Source: Nipponacmea schrenckii
Lineage: Eukaryota; Mollusca; Gastropoda; Lottiidae
Reading direction: 5' to 3'
DNA length: 64,000 nucleotides
Assembly: GCA_030562195.1 (NCBI GenBank)
Contig: CM060200.1
Coordinates: 21,057,023-21,121,022 of the forward strand
The position numbers and the translations under genes are program-made. Under the pieces are notes generated by a model. That model made no database searches. It was given only the letters and a program-made list of their open reading frames with translations, and had not been told where the DNA came from. Positions 47,140 to 60,572 of the stretch are shown here, in pieces; positions within the stretch are counted from its first letter, which is position 1, and each line of letters begins with the position of its first letter.

Positions 47140-50100
47140 TTAATACACTGCACAAACACCTACAAAGATAACAATAAAAATCTACAATATTCCAATAATT
47201 GAATAAATAACGTGAACCAGATCGCATATCATGTCCAATACCTAATATTCATATCAGGAGTGATATTATGATGATAAAGTTAATATCAAGTTATCACGAA
47301 AATCCAATACCATATATAATATCAAATGTAATATCACAAAACCTTTATATCATTTCTTACCATGGGATAAAACAACATTCATCATTCATAAATATAATAT
47401 AAAATGACAAAGTAATATCACATCTAATCACGCTATTGGTTTATTATTACATCAGTGCTACCTAGTTTCCAACCCTAATTTTTCATTGTAGAGTTCTTCT
47501 CTGGTGCTGTGAACACCTTTGACAATACCTCTCACCCAATTAGTCATAGAAATACATCGTATAAATCATTATTACGATAGTAAAAGTGAAATCACGTTAT
47601 ATAAGTTTTATGACATAATTAAAATATTCAAAATACATGTAAAGTACACGCATCTGTTCATGGTGCAGTGTTTTTTTAGGTCCGAATGCATACAAATAAA
47701 AGTTAATTTGACGAGAACTATAGTGCTGTCGAAGCATGCTTCGGAATATGATCCCTACCGTGGATTTCGGGCGCATGGGGAAATTAACTTCAACCCGAAG
47801 TAAATCTCGGGTTTGTATAGATTGAAGTAGGTATGGGCTACTTTTTTAGATCAAAATAAACGGCCTTGTATTTTGATAAACTTAATCAACGTGGGTTTAA
47901 GTTGTTTAGTTTAACAGTTTCCCTATTTATATAAGCTTTACTGAACCTGGCTCGGCATATTGGATAATCAAAGCCACGTGAATTTCCTCGATGAACTCTT
48001 TATTAGATAGATTTAAAGAGATTGATTTATTTCTAAAACAAGAACTCTGTGTGTAGAATATTTTTAGTTGTAGATATTTCTGTATAGTTCTAAGACACAA
48101 TTAAAGAAAATCAAACCAATTAATGAGCTTAATTTCTGGTTAGGGAAACTTATGTTCCATTCGTCTACAAATCGGCTCTAACAGCTTGTATAGCAAATGA
48201 AGACTGTATAAATTTTTAATGGTGGGACCCGGGTTATCTTGAGATTCAAAGTAATGGCTTTTGGTAATTGGTGATGGATGGTCACAAGTTCAAACCGCTT
48301 CGGTCGATTGCATGATTGAATTTGTGTAAGGAAGGAGACTACGAAAAACTAACAGCAACAGGCAACATTTGGTGAGCAGGGCCCCCAAAATATTCTAGGG
48401 AGGCCACCCTGATCTATGCGATGGACAATATTCCCTCCGTTTCTAACTATTTGTGAATCAATTTGATCTCAGTTTTTATCAATTGCGACGCCTTTTAAAC
48501 TCACGTGTTCCTGGAATGAATACAATAACAATGTTGTTAAATAAAGTCAAAATGTTTTTTTGATGATTGATAGGTCTATGGTGTTTGGAAATTCACATGA
48601 ATTACATTTGAAATGATCATGTCATTATCCTGAAAATATTTCCCATAATAATATTCAACACTGCTGATCTGACGAGTCTCGCTATTAACACAATAGCTCG
48701 AATACTAATTGGAGTTTAGTCAACGTAATATACAGCCGGTTGTTTAACCGAAGGGAAAAGTCTGACATTTTCAAGTCAACAGACAAACGATTATGCGTGG
48801 GGAAGTTTTACACATAGTGTAGCAGTTAGTAAGTGGGGACACTTTCCGATTTCCCGTATGGTGCACATTATGATGCCGGTGATGATGTAGAAGAAAAATC
48901 GGGACATCTGTAAATGGGTTTTGAACATGCGCATTAGCTTGTTGTGCGTTTTACAATAGTGTATGAGTAAAGTTAAACCGAATTATCTGTCTTTATTCCA
49001 GCCGCTGACAGCTAATTGGCCAGATGTACTCCAGCCGACAACGAACCAGAAGCTGGAATAGAGGCAGATTTTTCGGACTAATGTTCTGCGCAGAGAGTGT
49101 TATTGAACAGAACTAAAACTGATGTACACTGCTCTTCTAGCAAGGGTCGTCCAATCTCTTCAAACGTGAGACATTTAGTCTAAGTAATAATACAATACCA
49201 TGTACATTGTACTCTGGCGGTTATGTAGCCAGTGGCTTTTTCAACTCATTATAAGTCCAATATAACCTACAAATCTTTGCCTTCAACCATTAGTTCAAGA
49301 GAATTAAGATGCCGTGTTTTTCCTCTAACATGGAATCACAACATGTTATGTCACTGATTGGGTCGGAGTGACATTTCATCAGTTATGGCGCGTGTCAAGA
49401 TGAGAAATTCAAGACCAATCTCTATTCTATCTAATTGTAACTGACATTCTTTTTCTTGCTTGTGGCAAATTTTACCAGCGCAATTTAAACTCAGTCGTGT
49501 TACGAATGATGATGTATAAGAATTGTCAGAAAATAGCGTGAAACTAAAAACTAGTTGAAGAATAATTTTTGTTCATTAAGTATTCATTAAAAGCTTTTTG
49601 AAACTGCAAATTTCACTTCTGTGGTAAAGGACGTTTTTGGTTCCACGGTTTGAAAATCAGCAGATTTTTTATTTATTCCGCTAAAGGAGTTGTTCTTGAG
49701 GAAGTTTTAAGACTGAACTATCGTCTTCGATCAAGATCAATACCAAGAGGTTTGAAAAAATATTGGTGACGGACATGCATATCGCTTTTTCCAAATATAC
49801 AAAAGAAATATGTAAGGTGGAATCGGCTTTACCTTATTCCTGGAACAAAGACATTCTCCGCTCTGTTTTGATTAAATCGGAAAAAGAGAGATAGAATTAA
49901 GATTGTTTTTTTATATATATATATATATAAATAACAATTGTTTTGAAGTAATGGCTATTAACATCGACCATAATAAGCAATACAATGGAGATTTTATAGT
50001 CTCAAAAATATATATTTAAAATCTCTATAAAGGTGTTTTTTCTATACTACAAAAGAAGCTGAAAATACTGCTATTCAATTTTCCATTTATTATAAGCCTC

Positions 50101-51814
50101 CATTATAGGTTTTCCTTGAGGGAAATATTCAACGAACTTAATAGATAATCTATTAACTCATGATTATGCTTCTAAATATGGGTTATTTCCAAGCTCTACT
50201 CATTCGGTTTTTTGTGACAAAAATCACCCCATTATTCCCATTGGAATCAGAAACTGACGTCATGCTTACAAGATTCTCTTGAAATCCAAGAGTGTTCAAT
50301 ATGATTGCTAATCAAAGTTTTTGATGAAATATCTGAAAAATATTTTTATATTGAAATATTTATCACTAAAGCTTAATATGTTTATTAGAACTATAATATT
50401 AATATCTTAATATACCCGATATCTTTGACACATTGTTATTTTCAATAGACTTCCTGACAGGCTATCTCGATTGAAAGTTTATAAAATTTATTATAATTAT
50501 GACCTGCAGGTCGATGTACTCCAATTGAAAAACACACCATTTTAAACACTTCTCCAGGAAATATAATTATGTTATCTTCAGATCGTACAACCTACAATTT
50601 TCGTCTGAGTCAATGTATCTTTAACTTGTAAATTTCTACCTCTAAAACTATTACTAATGGAACTAATTTTGTTATCAGACAAGGTTGATAATTAATATTT
50701 TAATATCTATTGACATTACCTTTAGCTGTCTAAAGGAGTTAAGTTCCATTCAGCCAAGTAAACTAAATCTATAATGATTAATTAGAGCACAAACTAGGGT
50801 TAACGTTCTGTCATTTTCTGGCATGTTTACTCCGAGAAACATTTTCAAAATAATCACCGGCACTACTATGATAAACAAGAAACTAATTTCAAAAATTCCC
50901 CTTATAACACTTAGAATAGGGATGTCTTATTCCAAACCACACTTGGATGTTACATAGTCAACGTTTTTGGCAGTACCATGGATGTTAACCTTTTTAACAC
51001 AATCTCGACCATTTATGAATACACAGGGGCTTGATAGTTTAGGGGCCTACATAAAAAAGGAACAGACCATCTTTGTATAGTATAGTATATATTATCATAT
51101 AATTGATAAGTTACAATACATTTCATACAACTACTAATAACATTGAGTGGCAAAATATAGCTTTCCAAACTAATATCCATTTATCATATGAAATGTTAAG
51201 ACCATCGACATTGTGCCCTGTGATGTATTTATGTCGTTAGCTAAAAGCTGACATGCTTTCAATTTCTTTTAACCTCTCCTAATCGTACAAGCGAACATCG
51301 ACAGTAGGTCCATGGTATGAGAAGGTTACATGTTATGTCTATGGCACTTTGACCTAACAATAAATCAATCTAGTTTCTGCTTTCACCAATTAGAAAACAG
51401 ACAAAGTATAATAGCATCGTGGAAAGGCTTAGACATTGGGTAAATAGATGATCTGCCTTTTGTCGGCTTTTCATGACCAAATTGTCTGTATGATGGTGAG
51501 TCTAATATATCAAAGGCTATCGTGATTTGTAATGTCATGTATCTTGAATAGCTCAATATATGACAAGTTCTTCAAAAATCGATTATTAGATATAACTGTA
51601 TCCACGAGGCTGAAATTGACATAACTTTTGCCCACTTTACTTACTTTATCTGAACACTGAGCAAGTCAAATTAGTACAATTTAAACTAAAGTCGTAAAAA
51701 GTCAAGGGTAAAACCTAAACTCTCCATTTTTCTTTCAAAACGCCATATTCGTTAATTTCAGTAAACTTCTTGAAGGCAAGAGCTGGCTTCTTTTTGATCT
51801 ACATGATGATCCAC
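47140..51814. other. Intergenic region
   Basis: No gene is recognised. Two small items: an imperfect inverted repeat (ATCTGTCTTTATTCCAGC at about 48986 against its complement at about 49052), and a TA microsatellite at about 49912-49929. Around 49760-51060 short AT-rich open pieces appear in several frames without any recognisable family. Confidence 0.5.
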
Positions 51815-51905
51815 TTAAAGGAATAATAGGCCTTAGAATGAACATAAAATTTTAAACTTGGCCAAAAGGAGCTCTATTCATTAGTAAAAAAAACCTGCTG
51901 CCATA
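51815..51905 (+). mobile_element. One-ended remnant of the TTAA MITE family
   Basis: TTAAAGGAATAATAGGCCTTAGAATGAACATAAAA and GAGCTCTATTCATTAGTAAA match the left end of the element at 20519 closely. No right end was found downstream. 51906-53085 shows no feature. Confidence 0.7.
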
Positions 51906-53089
51906 AATTACATAAAAAGATAACTTCCAAAAAATGATTAAAGGTCAAATCGTCCAAAATGAAATGTAAGTGTGTCCTTATAGGCTACTCGCAATTTGTA
52001 GGACAGCATTGTAAGGTATTTAGATACAGCTGTATAATTCCTTATCATGATTACTGCAAGATTTAAAATAACAGAAATGACATGACTTTAATTATGTTAA
52101 ATGTTATGTTGAATTAGAGATCTTATAGCAGGTTTCACAAACATGTTTAATTCTGCTTGACATTTTCAAACCAGAGGTAGGAAATGAAAGGATAGTTTTT
52201 ATTCCTACTATTCCCCATTATCTATGTCTATGTCTATTTCCTAGTATATCTTTTCAAAGTTGTGAAGCTCGAGATGGATCCGTTTTCTTTTTCTTTTTTC
52301 TCTCTTCACAAACTGTATAAAAACCGTAAATTGATGCCCGCCATCACTAACCAATACCTTCATGCTATTCTGAGGACTTATTAAAAAATTACCAAGAAAA
52401 AATTCATTTTTTTATTAATTAAAAATTAAAAATATTATGTTAAAAATGATACTTTAAAATAGTCGACTTTTAGTAAGATGACTGGAGCACTAAAATAATG
52501 TCAAATTATCACGAATATGACCCACACGCAACAGAGCTTCCATATGAATTTTTTCATTTCTAAATGAGTTAAAAACTTCAAAAAGGTCTACATGTAAAAC
52601 ATAAGGATGTTTCGCAAATCTGTGAACACGCTTTCAATAAGAATGTCAAACTTCCATTTCTCAATTTTATTAATTCTACACATTCACTAAGACTTGTATA
52701 AGATGGTAACAAAGTGTTTTATTTTAGCTCCTTTAATGTACTAGACTTAGTGAACTTAATATATCTCTACAAGATATACGTTATTTGATATGTAATTAAA
52801 CAGAGATAAAAACTATGTTTCCTACATCCTTTCAGATTTTGTTAACAAGAATTAATTTTCTTTTTTCAGTGTATAAGATTCTTTAAGCAGCTATAAAAGA
52901 TATTTTTTACCTAATTTTCATAATATGATGATTTTAAAGGAATGTTCGAAGGAAATTACTAACCTATTTCAAATCCTTATATTTCGAACGACAGAAACCT
53001 AGCCAAGTGTTCTTTCTCCATGAGAATAATTTTAGTACTTTTTCTACCTTGCAAAAGCAATTAATTTTAAATCCAAGACAATCCGATTA

Positions 53090-53292
53090 CCCCCTGTCAG
53101 TGATGCATGTAGGTAGGAGGGGCCGACATAAAAAAAGGCGTCTTGTCGTTCATTTGCTGTGCACGATATAAAGACAATTATAAATCGCAAAAAGAGTTGA
53201 CTATAAGTGTCAAAATTTCCCTCATTGCTACCAGAATGTCTTCTTCATATAAGCCCATGATGTGGATAAGAATATGACGTAAAACTCCGTTT
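53090..53292 (+). mobile_element. Decayed SINE, same family as 31500-31872
   Basis: Shares CAGTGATGCA, AAATCGCAAAAAGAG, AAAATTTCCCTCATTGC and the end GACGTAAAACTCC with the minus-strand SINE. The tRNA head is missing. 53293-53879 has no further assigned feature. Confidence 0.75.
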
Positions 53293-53879
53293 ATTTTATA
53301 TCATATTTTTAAAATCAAAGAGGCATCTCCTTTAAATATAGATAATAGAGATAAAGTAAATCTATTACCGGGTGCAGACTGAATTTAATGATTGTAAATA
53401 TCTTAAATTCTTCTAGCTGATTAAACAAATGAAAACGATTTCCAGCCAACTTCAACCAGGAATTCAGTTTATTTTCTATATTGTATTATCTCAGTAGTTC
53501 ATGATTTCTTAAAGAAATTGAAAAGAGTCGTCCAATGGGCCACGTACTATGAATAATACATTCAAAGTTTGTCTACGTTATATATACTGTAGACTCTTTT
53601 TCCGATTTAATAATCTTAAACGTGTACAACCTGCACCAAAATGGGGGTTTGGTTTAACGTCCCACGGCATGCATACGAAGAAAAGATTTATCTACGTCTT
53701 AGTATAGACGTCCATAGAGCCATATTGCAATGGGCATTTCATTTTCTAGTTTCGCGCTCTTCCGATATTGTTACAAGAAAAGTACAAAAAATTTAATCCA
53801 TTTTTCCAGTTCATCTTACTCGTGGTAGAAGTATTGCGTCTAACTAGCGGAAAAATCTGGACCTACTCATCTGGACGAT

Positions 53880-55288
53880 ATCCAAACCAGGAGCGTAGCG
53901 TGACCATTTTGACTGGGGGGGTGTAACGTCTAAGTTTTACCGACGAACATGTGTAACGTCAAAGTTTTACCGACGAACACGTGTTCTTCCCGGGGCAAAA
54001 ATAACTTACTCGCACTTTTAAGTATATACATTATACACGAACGAAATCCATCGTTAAAGCAAATCCTAAACCTTAGAAAACCATATCAATCAGGGGTGTA
54101 TCTAGAATATGCCTGAGAGGGGGGACTGAAAGGTAATTTTTCCAAGGCAAGCCCTGCAGGCCAAAGGCCATCGTATTCGGCCCTTGCAGTGGCGGGGGGT
54201 TCGGGGGTCCTTCCCCGGAAAATTTTACATACTTGGAAACCCGGAGAATACATCTGACGCGATTTTGGAAGTCTTTTCCACTGGTCCAAATTATCAATTT
54301 TCATCAGAAAACCATATGTTTTCTATGTCCTTTTTCGACCTATTCTGCGTTTTACCGACATGGGGGGGGGGGGGGGTCGGCTGTTCTCCCCCTGAAAATT
54401 TTACAAACTAGGAAACCCGGAAAATACATCTGACGCGATTTTGGAAGTCGTTTCCACCGGTCAAAATTATCAATTTTCGTCGGACAACCATATGTTTTAT
54501 ATAGCCTTTTTCGACCTATTCTGCGGTTTACCGACAAGTTCAGTAAAAATCACTTTTTATGTAGACGAACAGTTTTCCGATAACATCATAACTGACACAA
54601 GGTTTCCACACTTTCGGTCAGCCAATCGGTTTTACTGAAGGCTCTATTTCCCATCCATGACCGTCTATTATCGACCGATTCCGCGTTTTATCGACAAGTT
54701 TAGTAAAAATCACTTTAATGTAGACGAACGGTTTACCGATAACATCTTAAGAGACGCAAGGTTTTCACTCTTTCGGTTAACAAATCGGTTTTACCGACGG
54801 CTCCATCTATGACCTTCTTCTATCGGCCAATTCCGCGTTTTACCGACAAATTCAAATAACGAACAGCTTACCAATAAAAAGGGTATCGGTTAACCAATCG
54901 GTTGTACCGAAGACTCCAGTCATAACCAACTTATACCGACCGATTCCGGTAGTTTCAGTAAAAAAAAAATACTTTTAATGTTGACAGTTTACTGATAAAA
55001 TCATAACCAACACAAGGTTTTTACTTTTTAGGTTAATTGGTTTTACCGACGGTCCCACCTTGCCGTCTTTTATCGACCGATCATAACCAACTCAATGTTT
55101 TGACTTTTTAGGTTAATTAATCGGTTTAATCGATCGATTCCGCGTTTTACCGACGGTTCCATCCATGACCCCCCTTTTTACCGACCGATTCCGCGTTTTA
55201 CCGACGAGTTCAGTAAAACTGGGGGGGTGTGACACCCCCACCCCCCCCACACCCCCCCCCCCCCGGTAGCTACGCCCCTGATCCAAAC
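53880..55288. mobile_element. Non-autonomous hAT element, 1,393 bp, with 8-bp target duplication
   Basis: The element spans 53888-55280. It begins CAGGAGCGTAGCGTGACC and ends CCGGTAGCTACGCCCCTG, inverted repeats of the CAGGGGCGTAGC type. ATCCAAAC flanks both sides (53880-53887 and 55281-55288), giving the 8-bp target duplication and CAG...CTG ends of the hAT superfamily. The inside is non-coding. It has a ~180-bp duplication (about 54218-54360 and 54398-54540), repeated TTACCGAC-centred units, and runs of G (54361-54376) and C (55249-55264). An inner CAGGGGTGTATCTAGAA at 54091 looks like the end of a second, nested or fused element. Open frames within are artefacts. Confidence 0.85.
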
Positions 55289-56035
55289 CGTAGGCTTCAT
55301 CACGTCCGAGGAACGGGTTGGGCCAGTATTGTTAACGTCTTATGATAAGGTTAACGTAAAACGTAAGCTCTAAAATCTTTACTCTTGTTTTTGTTGTTAT
55401 ATGATATACTTTTTGTTGATGTTTAACCAATAAAAGCGTTGATACGAGTTGGTCGATTACCATGCGGGTTCAATATGTATGGTTTTAGATTGCTGCTATT
55501 TCTGATGTAGGCCTATATTTTTCAAACAGGCCTCATTTAATGGAATCCATAGATATGCAATCAAACAAGGTATCCCTCTGTCAGTGATATTGGAAAGTGT
55601 GGCTGGCATAGAAATTTACCTTTAAATCTGGATGGGATCAAGATTACGTGTTCTCTTGGGAAAGAGGAGAAACGAGTAGGCCCTAACCCTCCTGGTAAAC
55701 ATTTTAGCGATTCGAACAATGCACATAGTCTAAACAAGGATGAAAACAATGGACATCATTAGACATTCATAATCAAAATATGAAACATTATGCATAATTC
55801 AATACACTAAACATCTCAATTTTGACAGGTCCATTACAATATTTATGAAATATCTCATATCAGGAATTAATTTATTCAAAACAGTTACAAAATAACAAAA
55901 ATCACAATCCACTGCTCATTAAATTGTGATCTGTAAAATGTGGTGACTTAATTACATTAAATCGAAAAAGACGATAATTATAAGTAACCGTGTGTGCAAA
56001 TTTACGGAATTACGGTTATCAATACATGTAAGAAA
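55289..56035. other. Non-coding stretch
   Basis: Nothing assignable. The minus-strand 62-codon frame at 55561-55749 has no domain. Confidence 0.4.
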
Positions 56036-56036
56036 A

Positions 56037-56345
56037 TCAGTCACAATATGCTGATGACTGATGACTGTCGGTCACAATAAGATAACAATAACACTAAGAA
56101 TATCAATCACAATATGCTGATGACTGATGACTATCGGTCACAATAAGATAACAATAAGACTAAGAATATCAATCACAATATGCTGGTGACCGATGACTAT
56201 CGGTCACAATAAGATAACAATAACACTAAGGATATCAATCACAATATGCTGATGACTATCGGTCACAATAAGATAACAATAACACTAAGGATATCAATCA
56301 CAATATGCTGATGACTGATGACTATCGGACACAATAAATGCCGAT
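56037..56345 (+). repeat. 66-bp minisatellite, about five copies
   Basis: The unit runs TCACAATATGCTGATGACTG, ATGACTATCGGTCACAATAA, GATAACAATAACACTAAGAA, TATCAA. One copy lacks the internal ATGACTG duplicate. No gene is visible from 56350 to 57838. Confidence 0.9.
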
Positions 56346-57838
56346 GATCAATGTAAACAGTACTGTAAATGGGTAGATAAGATGTCGAATCAATATGAAA
56401 ATATAAAACCGATTGATTTCTGAAACGCTGTCTTAGCTGATAAGATAAATTTTGTCATTCAATTAGAAGCAAGGTCTCGGGACGAAACATATATAAGTAG
56501 TATGCAAATCTAGAATTACAACACTAAAGGACTTTAAAGTGACAGTCTGAGTAGGTTTGGGAGGTAAATTGTCCAAAAGTTCAAAATCTAGAGAAATGAG
56601 CGCCTTATCTTAAGAAATAGTTAAGCTGTGGAAGTCGTCATATTTTGATTGATGGTGGTAATCTGTTGTTTCGGATTTAGAAATCTACCAAGTAACAATA
56701 TACACTGTTTTGCATATCCTTTAAGATTTCAATTTTCACGTCACTCAGATGTTCTGATGATCAATTTTTTCACCCCAACTCAACTTTTATCCTCTTTTTG
56801 AACTCTTGGCGAAGACTTTGTCTGGTAGAGTTCCCATGGACTGGTTGGCATGTAAATAGCACGAATAAAATATCGGTTGGGAAGTAAGAATATGATGACA
56901 TTATATTCTAATGATAAATTATTGGCGGCTTTATATCCGCTGACTTGCTATCTATAATATTATTTTTCTTTACACAATTTATACCTAAAGTACTTAAAGG
57001 GGCACACAGTAAAGTAAAGTCAGTTCTAGTCAGTTCAGAAATTATGTTCGATTCGTCTACTAATTAAGGCTAATTTGTGCAGAGTTTTGTACAGATACAT
57101 CGATCAATCGAACGAACTCCTACAAATTAACATTCTTTGGTTTATATCCCAACTTTGATGTGAATTGATATCATGCAGGGGTTATGATAGTCCGAAAATT
57201 TGCTGACTCTATTCTCAGCATCTGATATATTTGGATAGATATGGCTGGGAGAGAGTAACAAAAAACTAAAGGATAAAAATTTGGGAAATTTCCGTACCCT
57301 TTGCGGAACCATATGTATGTATTCCATTTGAAGTATTGTGTTCGATTTGATTGTTTTGGATTTTTTTGTCAAAGTTATTGTCGATCATTGCTTGTAAATT
57401 TCATTATAAAAAAATTTGGGTGATTTCAAATTTGCTCTACCGCTTATAAAAAGCGAATGAATCATTTAATGTGAACCCAGTCTATTTTCAAGATCTCAAT
57501 ACAAAAATGCTTTATCAGATCACTCTTATAGTTCTATGATCAGAACTAAGTATCAATAAGATATGAAGATGGTCGAATTAATGCGGTTCTTTTTAATTTT
57601 TAACCCAACGAAGCCAATTATACTTCGAGATGAAGGTAATTTTAGAAATAAAGAAAAAAATAAAAAGTTGCCAGATGTGCATGATGTCATAATGAAGTGT
57701 GTTTTAATCATTATGCAGTTTATCATGTAACAGATATCACTATAGCACTTCATGTCATCCTGGTTTAAGACCAAGTCATAATGTTAATGATCTAAAGGAT
57801 AAGTTACTGGTAATTCATTAATGTCAAGTCAGATCATA

Positions 57839-58002
57839 TTAAAGGGATTGAAAAGGAGTTTTTCTAATAATGTTATGTGTTTTGGTGCATCAATTTGCAC
57901 CATTCTAATCAGACGTCTGTAGTTTCTGCAATTTCACTAAAGGTATGTGGATTTCAGTGTCAGTGTTAAAACTTTTAGAAACCTTTTTCATAATCCCTTT
58001 AA
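57839..58002. mobile_element. TTAA-flanked MITE, second family
   Basis: The element spans 57843-57998 between TTAA at 57839-57842 and 57999-58002. The ends pair as AGGGATTGAAAAGGAGTTTTT against AGGGATTATGAAAAAGGTTTC read inward from the right. It is distinct from the AGGGATAATAG family at 20519. Confidence 0.65.
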
Positions 58003-60405
58003 CTTACATTTTCGTGGTTGTGTGGAGAAAGTATTGTTAAAACGAAAGTTTGACTTAAAAATATCTAACTTGCATAAAAATTAATGCTAGCTGTCAGTCA
58101 AAATAGAACGTGGTTATGAAATTCTTAATCGATGAGTATCCTTTTAATAAAAAATTCAACCAATTAATGTTTATTTGATTTAAGTTTTAAACAATTCTAC
58201 TACTACAAGAACATTTGCAAAGCTGAGGTCAATGTAAAGTCGACCAACTTAAAGAACATTTCTGATTCAGTGTCGATGGAAAGCAACATCATTAAACTGT
58301 CACGGTGTGGTGCGTTGAGACACCAGAGTTACAAGGAGTTACATTTACAACTACATTTCACCCACCAATATACTGTCTGAAAATGAAAGGGGTGACTTGC
58401 ATCACTCCAAGCCTTCGAGATAAGTGACGTCATTAAACGCTTAGTAAGTGGAATTGTAGGAACCACAGACGTCTGACTGAAAGAAAATTTGAATGGTAAA
58501 AAATGCTGATGTGTCCGAGAAACATTTATAAAACCTCTTTACAATGCTTTTTTATAAGTTTTTATTGCTACAAGCACTACCTAATCAAATTGCAGGGAAA
58601 AAAACTCCTGCTCTTAAAACATAAAGCTTTTCAATTTATGTTTTCATACCATTCACTGTTGAAAGAAGTGCCAAGTTTTTATACGTCTGAAAACTAAAAA
58701 AAACCTTCCAGTCTGAATGACTAATTTGAAATCATGCATTTACTCCAGAAAGAAGAATATAATTTCAAATTCTTCCCCGATGAATAAATATGTTAGTGAA
58801 GCATCGATAGATAACAGACAAATAGAATCGAAAGAACGAGGCCACTCGAGGATTGTTACAGGGAAATGAAGAACACATATTATCGAAAAGTTTCACATTC
58901 ACTAACCAGTTGCTTTTCTATGAAACATAAGGCGAGAAAGTCCATAGGGCTAGAGAATTGTTAAGGGAACATAAGAGGAAATTATTTTAAAGTGTAAGCG
59001 TTTGAGTGGAATGCGATTCGCGGGCGTGCTACCCTCAGTTCTCGTATATAGTATCTGATCATGTCCCTATGTGATGTGGCGATTAGCGCTTTATAAATGT
59101 CCATATTATCTGGAGAAATAAAAGACAAACCAACAAGTGATAAGGCTGAAAAGTCGATCCAAAAGAATTAATCGGCCATTATTTGATATAGTAAAGAAAC
59201 GTGAAACATGAAAACACACTACCAACTACAAATTTTGGTTTGTTGACTCTCTCAGTGTACCCATGGCCGAATACAACGGAAACATTTCTCAAATAAACAT
59301 TACAATGAGCTATACGGATTTACTAGTTCACAAAAATCGATTGGTTTTGTTAACAAATGAACAGTGCCAGCCTGTTAAGTCGCTTGTATTTCGTCTCCTC
59401 TCTCGTTTTCATTCTTGCACTTTTTCTCCTCGAAATTAACTTTTCAAGAGAAATTTACACTGAGTACACATTTTAGCTAATGGTTGCCCCAGTTAACATG
59501 TATTTAATCAATTTTATCTTCAAATATTCCGCGTTTTAATCAACCTCTTAGAGTTAAATTCGACAACCAACAGCAGTAATTTCTCCATACTGGTAGTCAA
59601 ACCAATATCAAATTTAAGAAGTATAATTTCAAATAGTCTCTTTTTGGCCAAGAAGGTCCGCATTAATTAGATTGACTGTGTTTATGGTGTTTAAGTGAAG
59701 TTTTTAGAAGAACCTATCCTATCCCAAAATTTGCTCGGCATTAAGTCGAAAATTTAAATTGCTAGCTGAATTCAAGTTTAGACAAATATTTACACGACTA
59801 TACACCTTTAAGCTGTGAGACACGTACACGTACATGAACAATCTGTTCTTTCAAATAATTTCGCCTTGTTACTATATGTATATTTTTCACATTTCCCTTT
59901 ATCATAACCTGCATGGATGGCTTTTGCTTATCAATAATATTCAATAGGATTTTTTTTTCTCATTTGCATAAATCTTCTTTATCTTCTGAAACGTGCTGGT
60001 GATTATGCTATTGCAATATGATGGCACTATGATTTCATAATAACAAGTCTTTGACCTTTTAGTGTCATAACCATTAAGTGTGGGATGAAAGACATGTATT
60101 ATCCAGTGGCTCAATGGACTGCATGTTAGACAGGATCATGTCCTGATTATCTTTGGAAGGTGGAACCATCTCCAAGGACCCCCACCCCAAGAAATGAAAA
60201 TCACGTTTGATTATTTAAGGCTACAATTATTATCAAACTAAGCATACAGCAATGTTCGAAATGAGTGAAGAAGCATTGCAGTCTAAATAAAAAAGCGCTA
60301 CATTGGGTCTCCGAATACAGCGGGGCATAATGTTAGTCAAAATAACAAGTTCAAGGGTTTCAAATCATCTAGTTGATCCATTGGTTTTACCATTGACGAT
60401 CGCAA
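58003..60405. other. Intergenic stretch
   Basis: No gene or repeat is recognised. A tRNA-like A-box phrase (GTGGCTCAATGG near 60105) lacks a matching B box. Confidence 0.4.
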
Positions 60406-60408
60406 AGG

Positions 60409-60572
60409 TTATGTAGTAACACCGACCTTATTACATGCACTCTGATCTTTCAGATAATATGCACCTCGTGTATGGTTTATAAGGTCATTGAGACCTTCAA
60501 TTTCAGGTTGACAAATGGTAAACCAACGACATTGGTTGACATCATAGTCCTTACGAAAATTGATGGGAATGG
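60409..60572 (-). CDS. Candidate terminal exon of an unidentified, possibly secreted protein
   Basis: On the minus strand a pyrimidine-rich tract ending TTTCAATAG precedes an open frame that runs 53 codons to TAA (60409-60411). The encoded piece has three Cys (NQCRWFTICQPE and SACNK) and an N-glycosylation sequon NHT. Its composition is balanced, unlike the AT-driven chance frames nearby. No upstream exon was found with confidence, and the only start in the longer open frame is a GTG after a stop, so splicing into it is more likely than initiation. The family is not recognised. Confidence 0.35.

Noticed and set aside
49760..51060. AT-rich stretch with short open pieces suggestive of a decayed coding region
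   Set aside because: Pieces change frame constantly and no motif of any known family could be identified.
54073..54638. Several overlapping open frames on both strands
   Set aside because: They lie inside the non-coding hAT element and arise from its internal duplications and G runs.
60095..60190. A-box-like GTGGCTCAATGG, possible SINE or tRNA gene
   Set aside because: No B box at the right distance and no tRNA folding.
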